Assembly (NCBI RefSeq): GCF_003646465.1
Contig: NZ_QZEX01000017.1
Location: 1 to 64,000, forward strand
DNA length: 64,000 nucleotides
Reading direction: 5' to 3'
Source: Chachezhania antarctica
GTDB lineage: Bacteria > Pseudomonadota > Alphaproteobacteria > Rhodobacterales > Rhodobacteraceae
Under the pieces are notes generated by a model. The model made no database searches and had not been told where the DNA came from. It saw nothing but the letters and a program-made list of their open reading frames with translations. Position 1 is the first letter of the stretch, and every line of letters starts with the position of its first letter. Shown piece after piece: positions 8,807 through 16,172 of the stretch. Made by a program: the position numbers and the translations under genes.

Positions 8807-10093
8807 ATGGCCATCGGTATCTTCTCTGTCATGATCGTTCTGCTTCTGCTGGGCTTCCCGATGATGGTGCCGCTGATCGCGGGATCGCTGATCGGGTTCG
8901 TGGCCCTGTTCGGCGGGTTCGGCCAGCTTGACACCATGGTGCAGCAGATCCTTGGCGGCATTCAGCCCGCCAGCCTGATCGCCGTGCCCATGTTCATCTT
9001 CGCCGCCGACATCATGACGCGCGGCCAGTCCGCCAACCGGCTGATCGACCTGGTGATGACCTTCGTGGGCCACCTGAAGGGCGGGCTTGCAGTTTCGACC
9101 GCCACCGCCTGCACCCTTTTCGGCGCCGTTTCCGGTTCGACCCAGGCGACCGTGGTCGCCGTCGGCGGCCCGCTGCGCCCGCGGATGCTGAAGGCCGGGT
9201 ACAAGGACAGTTTCGTGCTGGCGCTGATCGTGAATTCCTCCGACATCGCCTTCCTGATCCCGCCCTCGATCGGGATGATCATCTATGGCGTCGTCTCGGG
9301 CACCTCGATCTCCGAACTGTTCATCGCCGGCATCGGGCCGGGACTGCTGATCCTGATCCTGTTCTCGATCTATTCCTACATCTACGCGACGCGGAACAAC
9401 GTGCCGACAGAACCGAAATCCAGCTGGCGCGAACGGGCCTCGGCCGTGCGCCGTGCGCTGTGGCCGCTGGGTTTTCCCGTGATCATCGTCGGCGGGATCT
9501 ACGGCGGGATCTTTTCGCCCACCGAAGCGGCGGCGGCCTGCGTGCTCTATGCGCTGCTGCTGGAAATGGTCGTTTTCCGCGAGATGAGCTTCAAGCAGCT
9601 ATATGCCACCGCCAAGTCGACAGGCCTGATCACGGCCGTGGTCTTCATACTTGTCGGCGCCGGGGCCGCGTTTTCCTACGTGATCAGCTTCGCGCAGATC
9701 CCGCAGCAGGTGCTGGGCGCAATCGGGATCGACCAGATGGGGCCATACGGCGTGCTGTTCACGATCTCGATCGCGTTCTTCGTGGGCTGCATGTTCGTGG
9801 ACCCGATTGTCGTGATCCTGATCTTCGTCCCGATCTTTGCCCCTGTCGTTCAGGCGGTGGGGCTGGACCCGGTGCTGGTCGGGACGATCATCACCCTGCA
9901 GGTGGCCATCGGCAGCGCCACCCCACCCTTCGGATGCGACATCTTCACGGCCATCGCGGTGTTCAAACGGCCCTATGCCGAAGTCGTGCGCGGCACACCG
10001 CCCTTCATCTTCATGCTGCTCACCGTGGCAGTGTTGTTGATCTTCTTTCCGCAGATCGCGCTGTTCCTGCGTGACCTGGCATTCAACAAGTAA
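8807..10093 (+). CDS. uehC: TRAP transporter large permease subunit (DctM type)
   Basis: This 428-residue, very hydrophobic protein has the DctM pattern of about twelve membrane segments, with motifs such as FGAVSGSTQATVVAVGGPLR, DIAFLIPPSIGMIIYGVVSG and PIVVILIFVPIFAPVVQAVG. It is the transport channel of the ectoine TRAP system. The start ATG lies 3 bp after the uehB stop, indicating translational coupling, and the usp gene follows after 12 bp. Confidence 0.92.
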   Translation: MAIGIFSVMIVLLLLGFPMMVPLIAGSLIGFVALFGGFGQLDTMVQQILGGIQPASLIAVPMFIFAADIMTRGQSANRLIDLVMTFVGHLKGGLAVSTATACTLFGAVSGSTQATVVAVGGPLRPRMLKAGYKDSFVLALIVNSSDIAFLIPPSIGMIIYGVVSGTSISELFIAGIGPGLLILILFSIYSYIYATRNNVPTEPKSSWRERASAVRRALWPLGFPVIIVGGIYGGIFSPTEAAAACVLYALLLEMVVFREMSFKQLYATAKSTGLITAVVFILVGAGAAFSYVISFAQIPQQVLGAIGIDQMGPYGVLFTISIAFFVGCMFVDPIVVILIFVPIFAPVVQAVGLDPVLVGTIITLQVAIGSATPPFGCDIFTAIAVFKRPYAEVVRGTPPFIFMLLTVAVLLIFFPQIALFLRDLAFNK

Positions 10094-10105
10094 GGAGGTC
10101 GCCCG

Positions 10106-10549
10106 ATGTACACCAAGATCCTGCTGGCCTACGACGGGTCGCAGGGCGCCGACAAGGCGCTCGAAACCGCGACATCTCTGTGCAAGCTGACCGGCGCCGA
10201 ACTGGCCGTGCTGACGGTCTATCGTCACCATTCGGTGCTTGAGGCGTCCCTGTCGATGGTGCGCGGGGCCGGCGAAAAGGCCGGCAGCCTGGACGACGCG
10301 ATGCGCTCGGCCTCCCGCGAAGCCGCTGAACACGCCAAGAAATGGGCGATTGAACAGGGGGTTGCTTCGGTCCATGCTTACATCAAGGGCGGGCAACCGT
10401 CGCGGACCATCGTAACCTTCGCCAAGGACCACGGGTGCGATCTGATCGTGATCGGATCGCGCGGCTTGGGGGCTTCGGAAAGCTACATGCTGGGCTCTGT
10501 CAGCCACAAGGTGACCAGTATCTCGATGGTCCCGATCCTGGTGGTCTGA
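10106..10549 (+). CDS. usp: Universal stress protein of the ectoine transporter operon (TeaD-like)
   Basis: The 147-residue UspA-family protein begins MYTKILLAYDGSQGADKAL and ends with the ATP-binding signature LIVIGSRGLGASESYMLGSVSHKV, consistent with an ATP-binding Usp. A strong ribosome site (TAAGGAGG) overlaps the uehC stop. In Halomonas the equivalent TeaD binds ATP and modulates ectoine transporter activity, and a usp gene follows uehC in roseobacters, so a regulatory role on the transporter is likely. Confidence 0.9.
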   Translation: MYTKILLAYDGSQGADKALETATSLCKLTGAELAVLTVYRHHSVLEASLSMVRGAGEKAGSLDDAMRSASREAAEHAKKWAIEQGVASVHAYIKGGQPSRTIVTFAKDHGCDLIVIGSRGLGASESYMLGSVSHKVTSISMVPILVV

Positions 10550-10649
10550 CGCGGCGCAATGGTCCGCGTGCAGGTCCCGTCCCGTGCCGAATCGATCGCC
10601 GCCGCGATTGCTGCCCAAGGGCCCCACCAGAAGAGATCGGAAGGTCCAC

Positions 10650-11846
10650 ATGAACAACTTGCAACGAACGCCCGAGCGGTACACCACCGATGAATACCGC
10701 GAACGGCTGCAGCGTATCCGCGCCCGGATGGAGGCTCAGGGCCTCGACCTGCTGATCCTCAGCGACCCGTCGAACATGTCGTGGGTGTCGGGCTATGGCG
10801 GCTGGTCGTTCTATGTCCATCAATGCGTGATCGTGGGCCCGGTGGGCGATCCAATCTGGTTCGGCCGTGGGCAGGACGCGCAGGGCGCCTATCGCACGGT
10901 CTGGGTCAGCCGTGACAACGTCATCGGCTATCCCGACGAATACGTGCAGTCCACCGAACGCCACCCGATGGAATACCTGTGCGCCCGTCTGGCCGACATG
11001 GGCTGGGACAAGGGCACCATCGGTGTCGAGATGGACAATTACTGGTATTCCGCCCGCGCCCATGAACGGCTGGGCCACGGGATGCCCAACGCCAAGTTCA
11101 AGGATATCACGGGCTGCATCAACTGGCTCCGCGCGGTGAAGTCGGAAAAGGAACTGGAATACATGCGCCAGGCGGCGCGGATCGTCGAACGGATGCATTA
11201 CCGCATCGCCGAAAAGGTCGATGTGGGCGTGCGCAAATGCGATCTGGTGGCCGAAATCTACGATGCCGGCCTGCGCTTCGACGAATGGCACCAGCATGGC
11301 GGCGACTATCCCGCCATCGTGCCGCTGCTGCCGTCGGGCCCCGATGCCGCCGCCCCGCACCTCACATGGGATGACCTGCCCATGAAGGCGAACGAAGGCA
11401 CCTTCTTCGAGATCGCCGGCTGCTACCAGCGCTACCACGTGCCCCTGTCGCGCACGATCTTCCTTGGCACGCCCCCACAGGAGATGCTCGACGCCGAGGA
11501 GGCGGTCATCGAAGGCATGGACGCCGGGCTGGACGCCGCCCGCGCCGGAAATACCTGCCACGACATCGCCGACGCCTTTTTCACGTCGCTGGAAAAGCGC
11601 GGCATCATCAAGGACAACCGCTGCGGCTATTCCATCGGTCTCAGCTATCCGCCGGATTGGGGCGAGCGGACCATGTCGCTCCGCCGCGGTGACCGGACCG
11701 AGCTGAAACCGGGCATGACCTTTCATTTCATGACCGGGCTCTGGATGGAAAACTGGGGCTACGAGACGACGGAATCCGTCGTCATCACCGACGATGCCCC
11801 CGAAATCTTCTGCGACATCCCCCGAAAGATGCTGGTCAAGAGCTAG
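10650..11846 (+). CDS. doeA: Ectoine hydrolase (DoeA/EutD, M24 creatinase-like fold)
   Basis: The 398-residue product belongs to the M24 pita-bread fold and carries stretches I associate with the ectoine hydrolase subgroup: DPSNMSWVSGYGGWSFYVHQ, LPSGPDAAAPHLTWDD, EIAGCYQRYHVPLSRT, GLSYPPDWGERTMSLR and FHFMTGLWMENWGYETTES. It opens the ectoine ring to N-acetyl-diaminobutyrate isomers, and hydroxyectoine to the hydroxylated equivalent. The start is the ATG giving MNNLQRTPER, with GGAAGG upstream; a longer in-frame start at 10584 looks unlikely. In most relatives the next gene is the deacetylase doeB/eutE; here an aldolase-like gene follows. Confidence 0.9.
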   Translation: MNNLQRTPERYTTDEYRERLQRIRARMEAQGLDLLILSDPSNMSWVSGYGGWSFYVHQCVIVGPVGDPIWFGRGQDAQGAYRTVWVSRDNVIGYPDEYVQSTERHPMEYLCARLADMGWDKGTIGVEMDNYWYSARAHERLGHGMPNAKFKDITGCINWLRAVKSEKELEYMRQAARIVERMHYRIAEKVDVGVRKCDLVAEIYDAGLRFDEWHQHGGDYPAIVPLLPSGPDAAAPHLTWDDLPMKANEGTFFEIAGCYQRYHVPLSRTIFLGTPPQEMLDAEEAVIEGMDAGLDAARAGNTCHDIADAFFTSLEKRGIIKDNRCGYSIGLSYPPDWGERTMSLRRGDRTELKPGMTFHFMTGLWMENWGYETTESVVITDDAPEIFCDIPRKMLVKS

Positions 11847-11971
11847 GCCCGGGCCGGGTTGATCGGGCGCGATACGTTATTGGCAAAGGCTGTCTGCCGC
11901 TGCTCTTTCCCGGGGTGACACGCCCGGGAAAGATGCACACTGTCCCGGACGGTCGCAGTGAAGGAACAGGC

Positions 11972-13108
11972 ATGACGTTCGACCCCGATCTTGGCTACGC
12001 CTACCCTGCCCGCATCGGCGATCCGGTGCACGCCGTGGCCACGCCCGCGCTGATCGTCGATCTGGCCGCGTTCGAGCGCAACGCGGCCCGGATGCGCGAC
12101 TTTGCGCAGGCCCGCGGCCTGCGCCTGCGGCCCCATGCCAAGACCCACAAGTCGGCCGATATCGCGCTGTACCAGATGGCCCATGGCGGGGCCTGCGGGA
12201 TATGCTGTCAGAAGGTCTCGGAAGCCGAAGCACTGGTCGACGCCGGGGTGACAGACGTGCTGGTGTCGAACCAGGTGTGCGGCGCCGCGCGCGCCGACAG
12301 ACTGGCGCGGCTGGCCGGTCGGGCGACAATCGCTGTCTGTGTCGACGATCCCGCGGGCGTCGCCGAACTGGCCGCGGCCGTGGCGCAGCATGGCACGGAA
12401 CTGGCCGTTCTGGTCGAGGTCGACGTTGGCACCGGACGCTGCGGCGTGCCGCCGGGACAGGCGGCGGTTGACCTCGCCGATGCCATCGACGCAGAGCCGG
12501 GGCTGCGGTTCGAAGGCTTGCAGGCCTATCAGGGCGCGCTTCAGCACATCGCCGACCCTGCGGAGCGGCAGGCCGCCGCCGAAAGCGCAGCGCAGCTGAC
12601 CAGGTTTGCGGTAGAAAGCCTGATGGCTGCCGGGTTCGCCTGCAACACCATCGGTGGCGCGGGCACCGGATCGTTCCGGATCGACGCCGCGCTGGGGATG
12701 GTGAACGAACTGCAATGCGGCTCCTATATCTTCATGGACGCCGATTACGACCGCATCCGGGAGGCCGACGGATCGCGCCCCGGCGGCATGGAGAACGCGC
12801 TGTTCGTCCTTGCCGGCATCATGAGCGCCCCGGTCCCCGGCCGGGCCGTCTGCGACGCGGGCCTGAAGGCCATCGCCTTCGATAGCGGCCCGCCCCGGAT
12901 CGACAGGCCCGGCCTACGCTACACCCAGGCGTCCGACGAACACGGCGTGATAGACGACCCGGACGGCCAGCTGAAACGCGGCGACACGGTGCGCCTGGTG
13001 CCCGGCCATTGCGACCCGACCTGCAATCTTTACGACTGGCTGGTCGGCGTACGCGGCAACCGCGTCGAAACCCTGTGGCCGGTGACTGCGCGCGGGAAGC
13101 TGTATTGA
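11972..13108 (+). CDS. DSD1/D-threonine-aldolase family PLP enzyme, BhcC-like (possible 3-hydroxyaspartate aldolase)
   Basis: The 378-residue protein has the fold-type III N-terminal barrel with the PLP lysine, Lys57, in RPHAKTHKS, and the C-terminal metal motif PGHCDPTCN. The motifs GICCQKVSEAEA, EGLQAYQGALQH, NELQCGSYIFMDADY and SDEHGVIDD resemble the beta-hydroxyaspartate aldolase BhcC, which splits 3-hydroxyaspartate into glycine and glyoxylate. It lies 125 bp after doeA on the same strand. In hydroxyectoine breakdown, 3-hydroxyaspartate is an expected intermediate, so this enzyme could replace the usual EutB/EutC branch. Family assignment is firm; the exact substrate is inferred, and D-threonine aldolase or D-serine dehydratase activity cannot be excluded. 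Confidence 0.78.
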   Translation: MTFDPDLGYAYPARIGDPVHAVATPALIVDLAAFERNAARMRDFAQARGLRLRPHAKTHKSADIALYQMAHGGACGICCQKVSEAEALVDAGVTDVLVSNQVCGAARADRLARLAGRATIAVCVDDPAGVAELAAAVAQHGTELAVLVEVDVGTGRCGVPPGQAAVDLADAIDAEPGLRFEGLQAYQGALQHIADPAERQAAAESAAQLTRFAVESLMAAGFACNTIGGAGTGSFRIDAALGMVNELQCGSYIFMDADYDRIREADGSRPGGMENALFVLAGIMSAPVPGRAVCDAGLKAIAFDSGPPRIDRPGLRYTQASDEHGVIDDPDGQLKRGDTVRLVPGHCDPTCNLYDWLVGVRGNRVETLWPVTARGKLY

Positions 13109-13237
13109 GCCCCGGCCCCGTCGCAAGACGACAGGGCCGTCAATATAAGTGTTTTAAATCAATGCTTTGAAAGAAACGAAGCGCAGGAGAACCCGCGCTT
13201 CGATGCGCAGTTTCCAGGGCCGCGGCCACCTGCCCGT

Positions 13238-13726
13238 CTATCGGGCGCCTTCGACCCATTGTTCGTCGCGGGCGGTGCCCAGTTGGCGGGCCAGGTGTTT
13301 CTCGATCTCGTCGATGGGCATGTTGGTCAGGTTCTTGTCGACCTCGGCCACGACTTTCGAGCTGACCTCGGAATGGATCTCGCTCCGCAGGTTCCCCAGC
13401 ACGCCGGGCGCCGCAACGATGACGATACTGTCGAACTTGTGCGATTGCGCATAGGTGTACAGAAGATTCGACAGGTCCGCGGCGAACCGTTCCTTTTCCA
13501 GCTCGTGCCAGTCGGCTTCGTCGACCGACGACCGCTGCACCTGCGGGCCGTCATTGAACCGACCCGGTTTCTCGGTGCCTTGCTCGTGGGTGGGCGGGTT
13601 GTCCTGCGTTTTCTTGCGGACGACCTCGAAATTGAAATCCATTTCGTCACCGTCGTTGCGCAGGAACATCGCCTTTTCGCTGTCGGTCACCAGAATCCAT
13701 GTTCCAGCTTTGATCGGATGGTCCAT
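13238..13726 (-). CDS. Host-attachment family protein (baeRF-type, eRF1-like fold)
   Basis: The 162-residue product resembles the family annotated as protein required for attachment to host cells (AtsA/baeRF12 group), with the typical openings TWILVTDSEKAMFLRN and the closing part FDSIVIVAAPGVLGNLR, then HLARQL. The group is predicted to share a release-factor-like fold and is common on alphaproteobacterial replicons; its biochemical role is not established. Its start overlaps the stop of the upstream 72-residue gene by one base, so the two are co-transcribed. It converges on the aldolase gene. Confidence 0.8.
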   Translation of the reverse strand: MDHPIKAGTWILVTDSEKAMFLRNDGDEMDFNFEVVRKKTQDNPPTHEQGTEKPGRFNDGPQVQRSSVDEADWHELEKERFAADLSNLLYTYAQSHKFDSIVIVAAPGVLGNLRSEIHSEVSSKVVAEVDKNLTNMPIDEIEKHLARQLGTARDEQWVEGAR

Positions 13727-13944
13727 TACTTCTCTCCTTCCTCCTCGTCGCTCTTGCGGACGCGTGTCGCGCCGCCGGGGCGTTCCTCGGAGCGTTTAAG
13801 TTCGTCCCGCGTGCCGACGTCGCGTGGCAGGCGGCCGCCCTCGCGGCCCTGGTGCGAGACCGTACCATCAGCGCCCAGATAGCCCTTTTCGTTGTCGGTT
13901 CCGCCTTCGGCGGCCTTGCGGGCATATGTCTTCTTCGTTGTCAT
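13726..13944 (-). CDS. Small hydrophilic protein of unknown function (stress-associated context)
   Basis: A 72-residue, highly charged protein without hydrophobic segments (begins MTTKKTYARKAAEGG; contains GADGTVSHQGREGGRLPRD; ends SDEEEGEK). The composition suggests an intrinsically disordered protein, like small general-stress proteins of alphaproteobacteria. A GGAG motif lies 9 bases before the ATG. It overlaps the host-attachment gene by one base. I do not recognise a family. Confidence 0.62.
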   Translation of the reverse strand: MTTKKTYARKAAEGGTDNEKGYLGADGTVSHQGREGGRLPRDVGTRDELKRSEERPGGATRVRKSDEEEGEK

Positions 13945-14049
13945 CGGAGTGTGCTCCTATGGTTCGAGGGTGCGGGCGACACGGCGCCTTGCCGCCGCCC
14001 CGTCATGGGCAGCAGCGGAAGCCAGTGGCGGCGATGTGGCAGGGTGGCG

Positions 14050-14301
14050 TCAGATAACCTCCGGACGCTCTTCCGGCGCGGGTTTCTTCGGCTTCTCGCG
14101 GCGGGCGTCCCATTCGGGATCGTTACGCTTGATGTAGCGTGCCACCAGGTGTGAGGCCGGGATGCTCAGCACTGCACCAACCGCGGCCGCACCGACGATG
14201 GCCCACGGGCTGTAATAGCCAAGCGCCAGTACGATGATGACCAGCGCGCCGGGAATGCCGATGACGCCGGCGAGAAGGACGAAGGGTCCAAGGCGGTCCA
14301 T
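14050..14301 (-). CDS. Small two-helix membrane protein of unknown function
   Basis: The 83-residue product has two hydrophobic segments (GPFVLLAGVIGIPGALVIIVLALGYY written in pieces as FVLLAGVIGIPGALV and WAIVGAAAVGAVLSIPASHL) and a basic, proline-rich cytoplasmic tail (EKPKKPAPEERPE). Nothing identifies its function. An EcfG-type promoter lies about 40 bp upstream on the minus strand, so it is likely part of the general stress response. The chosen ATG follows the promoter; the frame is open further upstream without a good start. Confidence 0.6.
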   Translation of the reverse strand: MDRLGPFVLLAGVIGIPGALVIIVLALGYYSPWAIVGAAAVGAVLSIPASHLVARYIKRNDPEWDARREKPKKPAPEERPEVI

Positions 14302-14339
14302 GACATGTTCCTTTCTCTGCCTAATCGTGTCGAAGGGAC

Positions 14340-14364
14340 AACGCTTTGAACGGCCGAACGTTCC
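14340..14364 (-). promoter_or_regulatory. EcfG-type general-stress promoter for the small membrane protein gene
   Basis: On the minus strand GGAAC (plus 14360-14364) is followed after exactly 16 bases by CGTT (plus 14340-14343). This matches the known alphaproteobacterial EcfG consensus GGAAC-N16/17-CGTT. It points to the gene starting at 14301. Confidence 0.6.
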
Positions 14365-14420
14365 GGATTGCGGCCACAGATGGCGATTCACCGCCGCGGA
14401 CCGCCCTGCCCTGAACCCGC

Positions 14421-14445
14421 GGAACGTTCCCGTGCGGCGTGCGTT
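14421..14445 (+). promoter_or_regulatory. EcfG-type general-stress promoter for the CaCA exchanger gene
   Basis: On the plus strand GGAAC (14421-14425) is followed after 16 bases by CGTT (14442-14445), again the EcfG consensus. It lies about 90 bp before the exchanger start and diverges from the minus-strand copy 57 bp away. Both -35 elements sit in GGAACGTTC-like palindromes. Confidence 0.6.
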
Positions 14446-14537
14446 CACAAGGCTATGCCCACCCAAACGGAACAGCCCATGACCCCTGGACAGATGCCCC
14501 CCCTGCCCTTCCGAAACTGCGCGGAACGACCTTCATC

Positions 14538-15566
14538 ATGATATCGGATCTGTCCCTCCCGCTTCTTCTTCTCCTTTTGAGCTTCAGCGGCGGTGTCATC
14601 CTGCTGGCAGGTACGCGCATGACGGCATTGGCCGACCGCATCGCCGACCGGACGGGCCTGGGCGAGGCGCTGATCGGCGGCCTGCTTCTGGGCGCGGCCA
14701 CATCGCTTTCGGGCACTGTCGTGTCCGTCACCGCGGCGCTGGACGGCCGGGCGTCGCTCGCGTTTTCGAACGCCGTGGGCGGGATCGCGGCGCAGACGGC
14801 ATTTCTGGCCATTGCCGATCTGCTCTATCGGCGTGCGAACCTTGAACATGCGGCGGCCGAGCTTGCCAATGTGTTTCAGGCGGGGCTGCTGATGCTGATG
14901 CTTACCCTGCCCTTCCTTGCCTGGACATCGCCGGAAGCAACCCTGTTCGCAATTCACCCCGTCTCGGTCCTGCTGTTCGCGATCTACGTCGTGGGCATGT
15001 ATTCATCGCACCGCGTGCGCGAGGAGCCGATGTGGGAGCCCGTCGATACCGCCGAGACGGATCTGGACGAGCCCGACCCCGAGGACCCCGACCCGCGATC
15101 CACCTTGAAGCTGTTCGGTGTCTTCGCGCTGTTGCTGGTGCTGATGGGCGTGTCCGGCTGGGTCATCGCCGAAACCGCCGGCACGCTGGCCGACCGATAC
15201 GACCTGCGGACGGCGCTTGTCGGGGCGTTGATGACGGCGGTCATCACCTCCATGCCGGAACTGGTGACCACGCTCGCCGCTGTCCGGCAGGGATCGCTGC
15301 AGCTTGCCGTGGGCGGTATCATCGGGGGCAACACCTTCGACGTCCTGTTCTTGACGATCTCCGACATCGCCTACCGGCCCGGGTCGCTCTTCCATGCTGC
15401 TGGGTCCGAGGATTACTTCTGGCTCGCCGTTGGACTGGCGATGACGGCAGTCCTGATGCTGGGCCTCATCTTCCGTCAGCGACAAGGCCCTGGGCAGATC
15501 GGGTTTGAAAGCCTGACGATCCTGCTGATCTACGGCGCGTCCGTGGCCATCCAGGCGCTCGCCTGA
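14538..15566 (+). CDS. CaCA-family (Na+/Ca2+ or H+/cation exchanger) membrane protein
   Basis: The 342-residue protein has two homologous halves of about five helices each, separated by an acidic cytoplasmic loop (ETDLDEPDPEDPDPRS, residues about 172-188), the layout of Ca2+/cation antiporters. The second alpha repeat has the canonical TSMPEL (Thr237-Leu242). The first alpha repeat reads TSLSGTVVS (residues 55-63), so the acidic residue expected after the proline is absent. Transport properties may therefore differ. Start chosen at the ATG giving MISDLSLPLL; a longer frame exists upstream. An EcfG-type promoter precedes it. Confidence 0.78.
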   Translation: MISDLSLPLLLLLLSFSGGVILLAGTRMTALADRIADRTGLGEALIGGLLLGAATSLSGTVVSVTAALDGRASLAFSNAVGGIAAQTAFLAIADLLYRRANLEHAAAELANVFQAGLLMLMLTLPFLAWTSPEATLFAIHPVSVLLFAIYVVGMYSSHRVREEPMWEPVDTAETDLDEPDPEDPDPRSTLKLFGVFALLLVLMGVSGWVIAETAGTLADRYDLRTALVGALMTAVITSMPELVTTLAAVRQGSLQLAVGGIIGGNTFDVLFLTISDIAYRPGSLFHAAGSEDYFWLAVGLAMTAVLMLGLIFRQRQGPGQIGFESLTILLIYGASVAIQALA

Positions 15567-16040
15567 CTACAGGGTCTTGTCCTCGACGATCTTCAGCAGA
15601 CGGTTGATGGCCAGTGCCGGCACGGTCGCGATCAAGGCCAGCGCCCACAACCCCAGACCGCAGCACAGGCCGACGGAGGCGGCCAGCCATAGGCTTGCGC
15701 CCGTTGTCAGGCCCTTGATCTCTCCCTTCGCGAAGACGATCAGGCCGGCGGCCAGAAAGGCCACGCCGCCGGTTACGGCTTCGATCACGCGGATGGGATC
15801 CATGCGGACGCTGTCGGGAAGTTCCCCGGTGCGTTGGACAAGTTCCAGCATCAGCAGGCAGTAGACGGTCGAGGCGAGGCCGACGAGCATATGCGTGCGC
15901 AACCCGGCGGGGTGGTTCTTGGTTTCCCGTTCCAATCCGATCAGGCCGCACAAGAGGAGGGCGCCGCCGACCCGGATCAGAAGGACTTCGACCGGCCAGT
16001 AGCCGACCGACATGAATTCCGACCGTATTTGCTCCAGCAT
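15567..16040 (-). CDS. MgtC/SapB-family membrane protein
   Basis: The 157-residue protein has the MgtC core: a GLERETKNHPAGLRTHMLV motif near the N-terminus (GLIGLERE is diagnostic), followed by hydrophobic helices and GVAFLAAGLIVFAKGEIKGLTTGASLW. MgtC proteins are inner-membrane proteins linked to Mg2+ limitation, membrane potential and ATP synthase control; the role in free-living bacteria is unclear. The start is the ATG giving MLEQIRSEF, with GGGGAGA upstream; a TTG 33 bp further upstream is less likely. It converges on the exchanger gene with no gap. Confidence 0.85.
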   Translation of the reverse strand: MLEQIRSEFMSVGYWPVEVLLIRVGGALLLCGLIGLERETKNHPAGLRTHMLVGLASTVYCLLMLELVQRTGELPDSVRMDPIRVIEAVTGGVAFLAAGLIVFAKGEIKGLTTGASLWLAASVGLCCGLGLWALALIATVPALAINRLLKIVEDKTL

Positions 16041-16124
16041 TCTCGTTCTCCCCGGGTTGTTCTGGCTAACCAAATCAATGTTCGCGGCCCGCCTTAGGTT
16101 CCTTGCACGCGTTCACCACGGCAA

Positions 16125-16138
16125 TTAACAGCTGTTAA
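16125..16138. repeat. Partition-site-like palindrome (parS candidate 1)
   Basis: TTAACAGCTGTTAA is a perfect 14-bp palindrome downstream of repC. An identical copy lies 34 bp away. repABC replicons carry such palindromes near the operon as RepB-binding centromere (incB/parS) sites, and the sequence has the GTT-GC-AAC pattern of that class. Confidence 0.65.
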
Positions 16139-16158
16139 GGCTGCATCCGGCCCCCCGC

Positions 16159-16172
16159 TTAACAGCTGTTAA
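16159..16172. repeat. Partition-site-like palindrome (parS candidate 2, overlaps the repC stop)
   Basis: This second TTAACAGCTGTTAA copy is identical to the one at 16125-16138. Its TTA at 16169-16171 is the complement of the repC stop codon TAA, so the last codon of repC lies inside the site. Probable RepB-binding centromere site. Confidence 0.65.
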
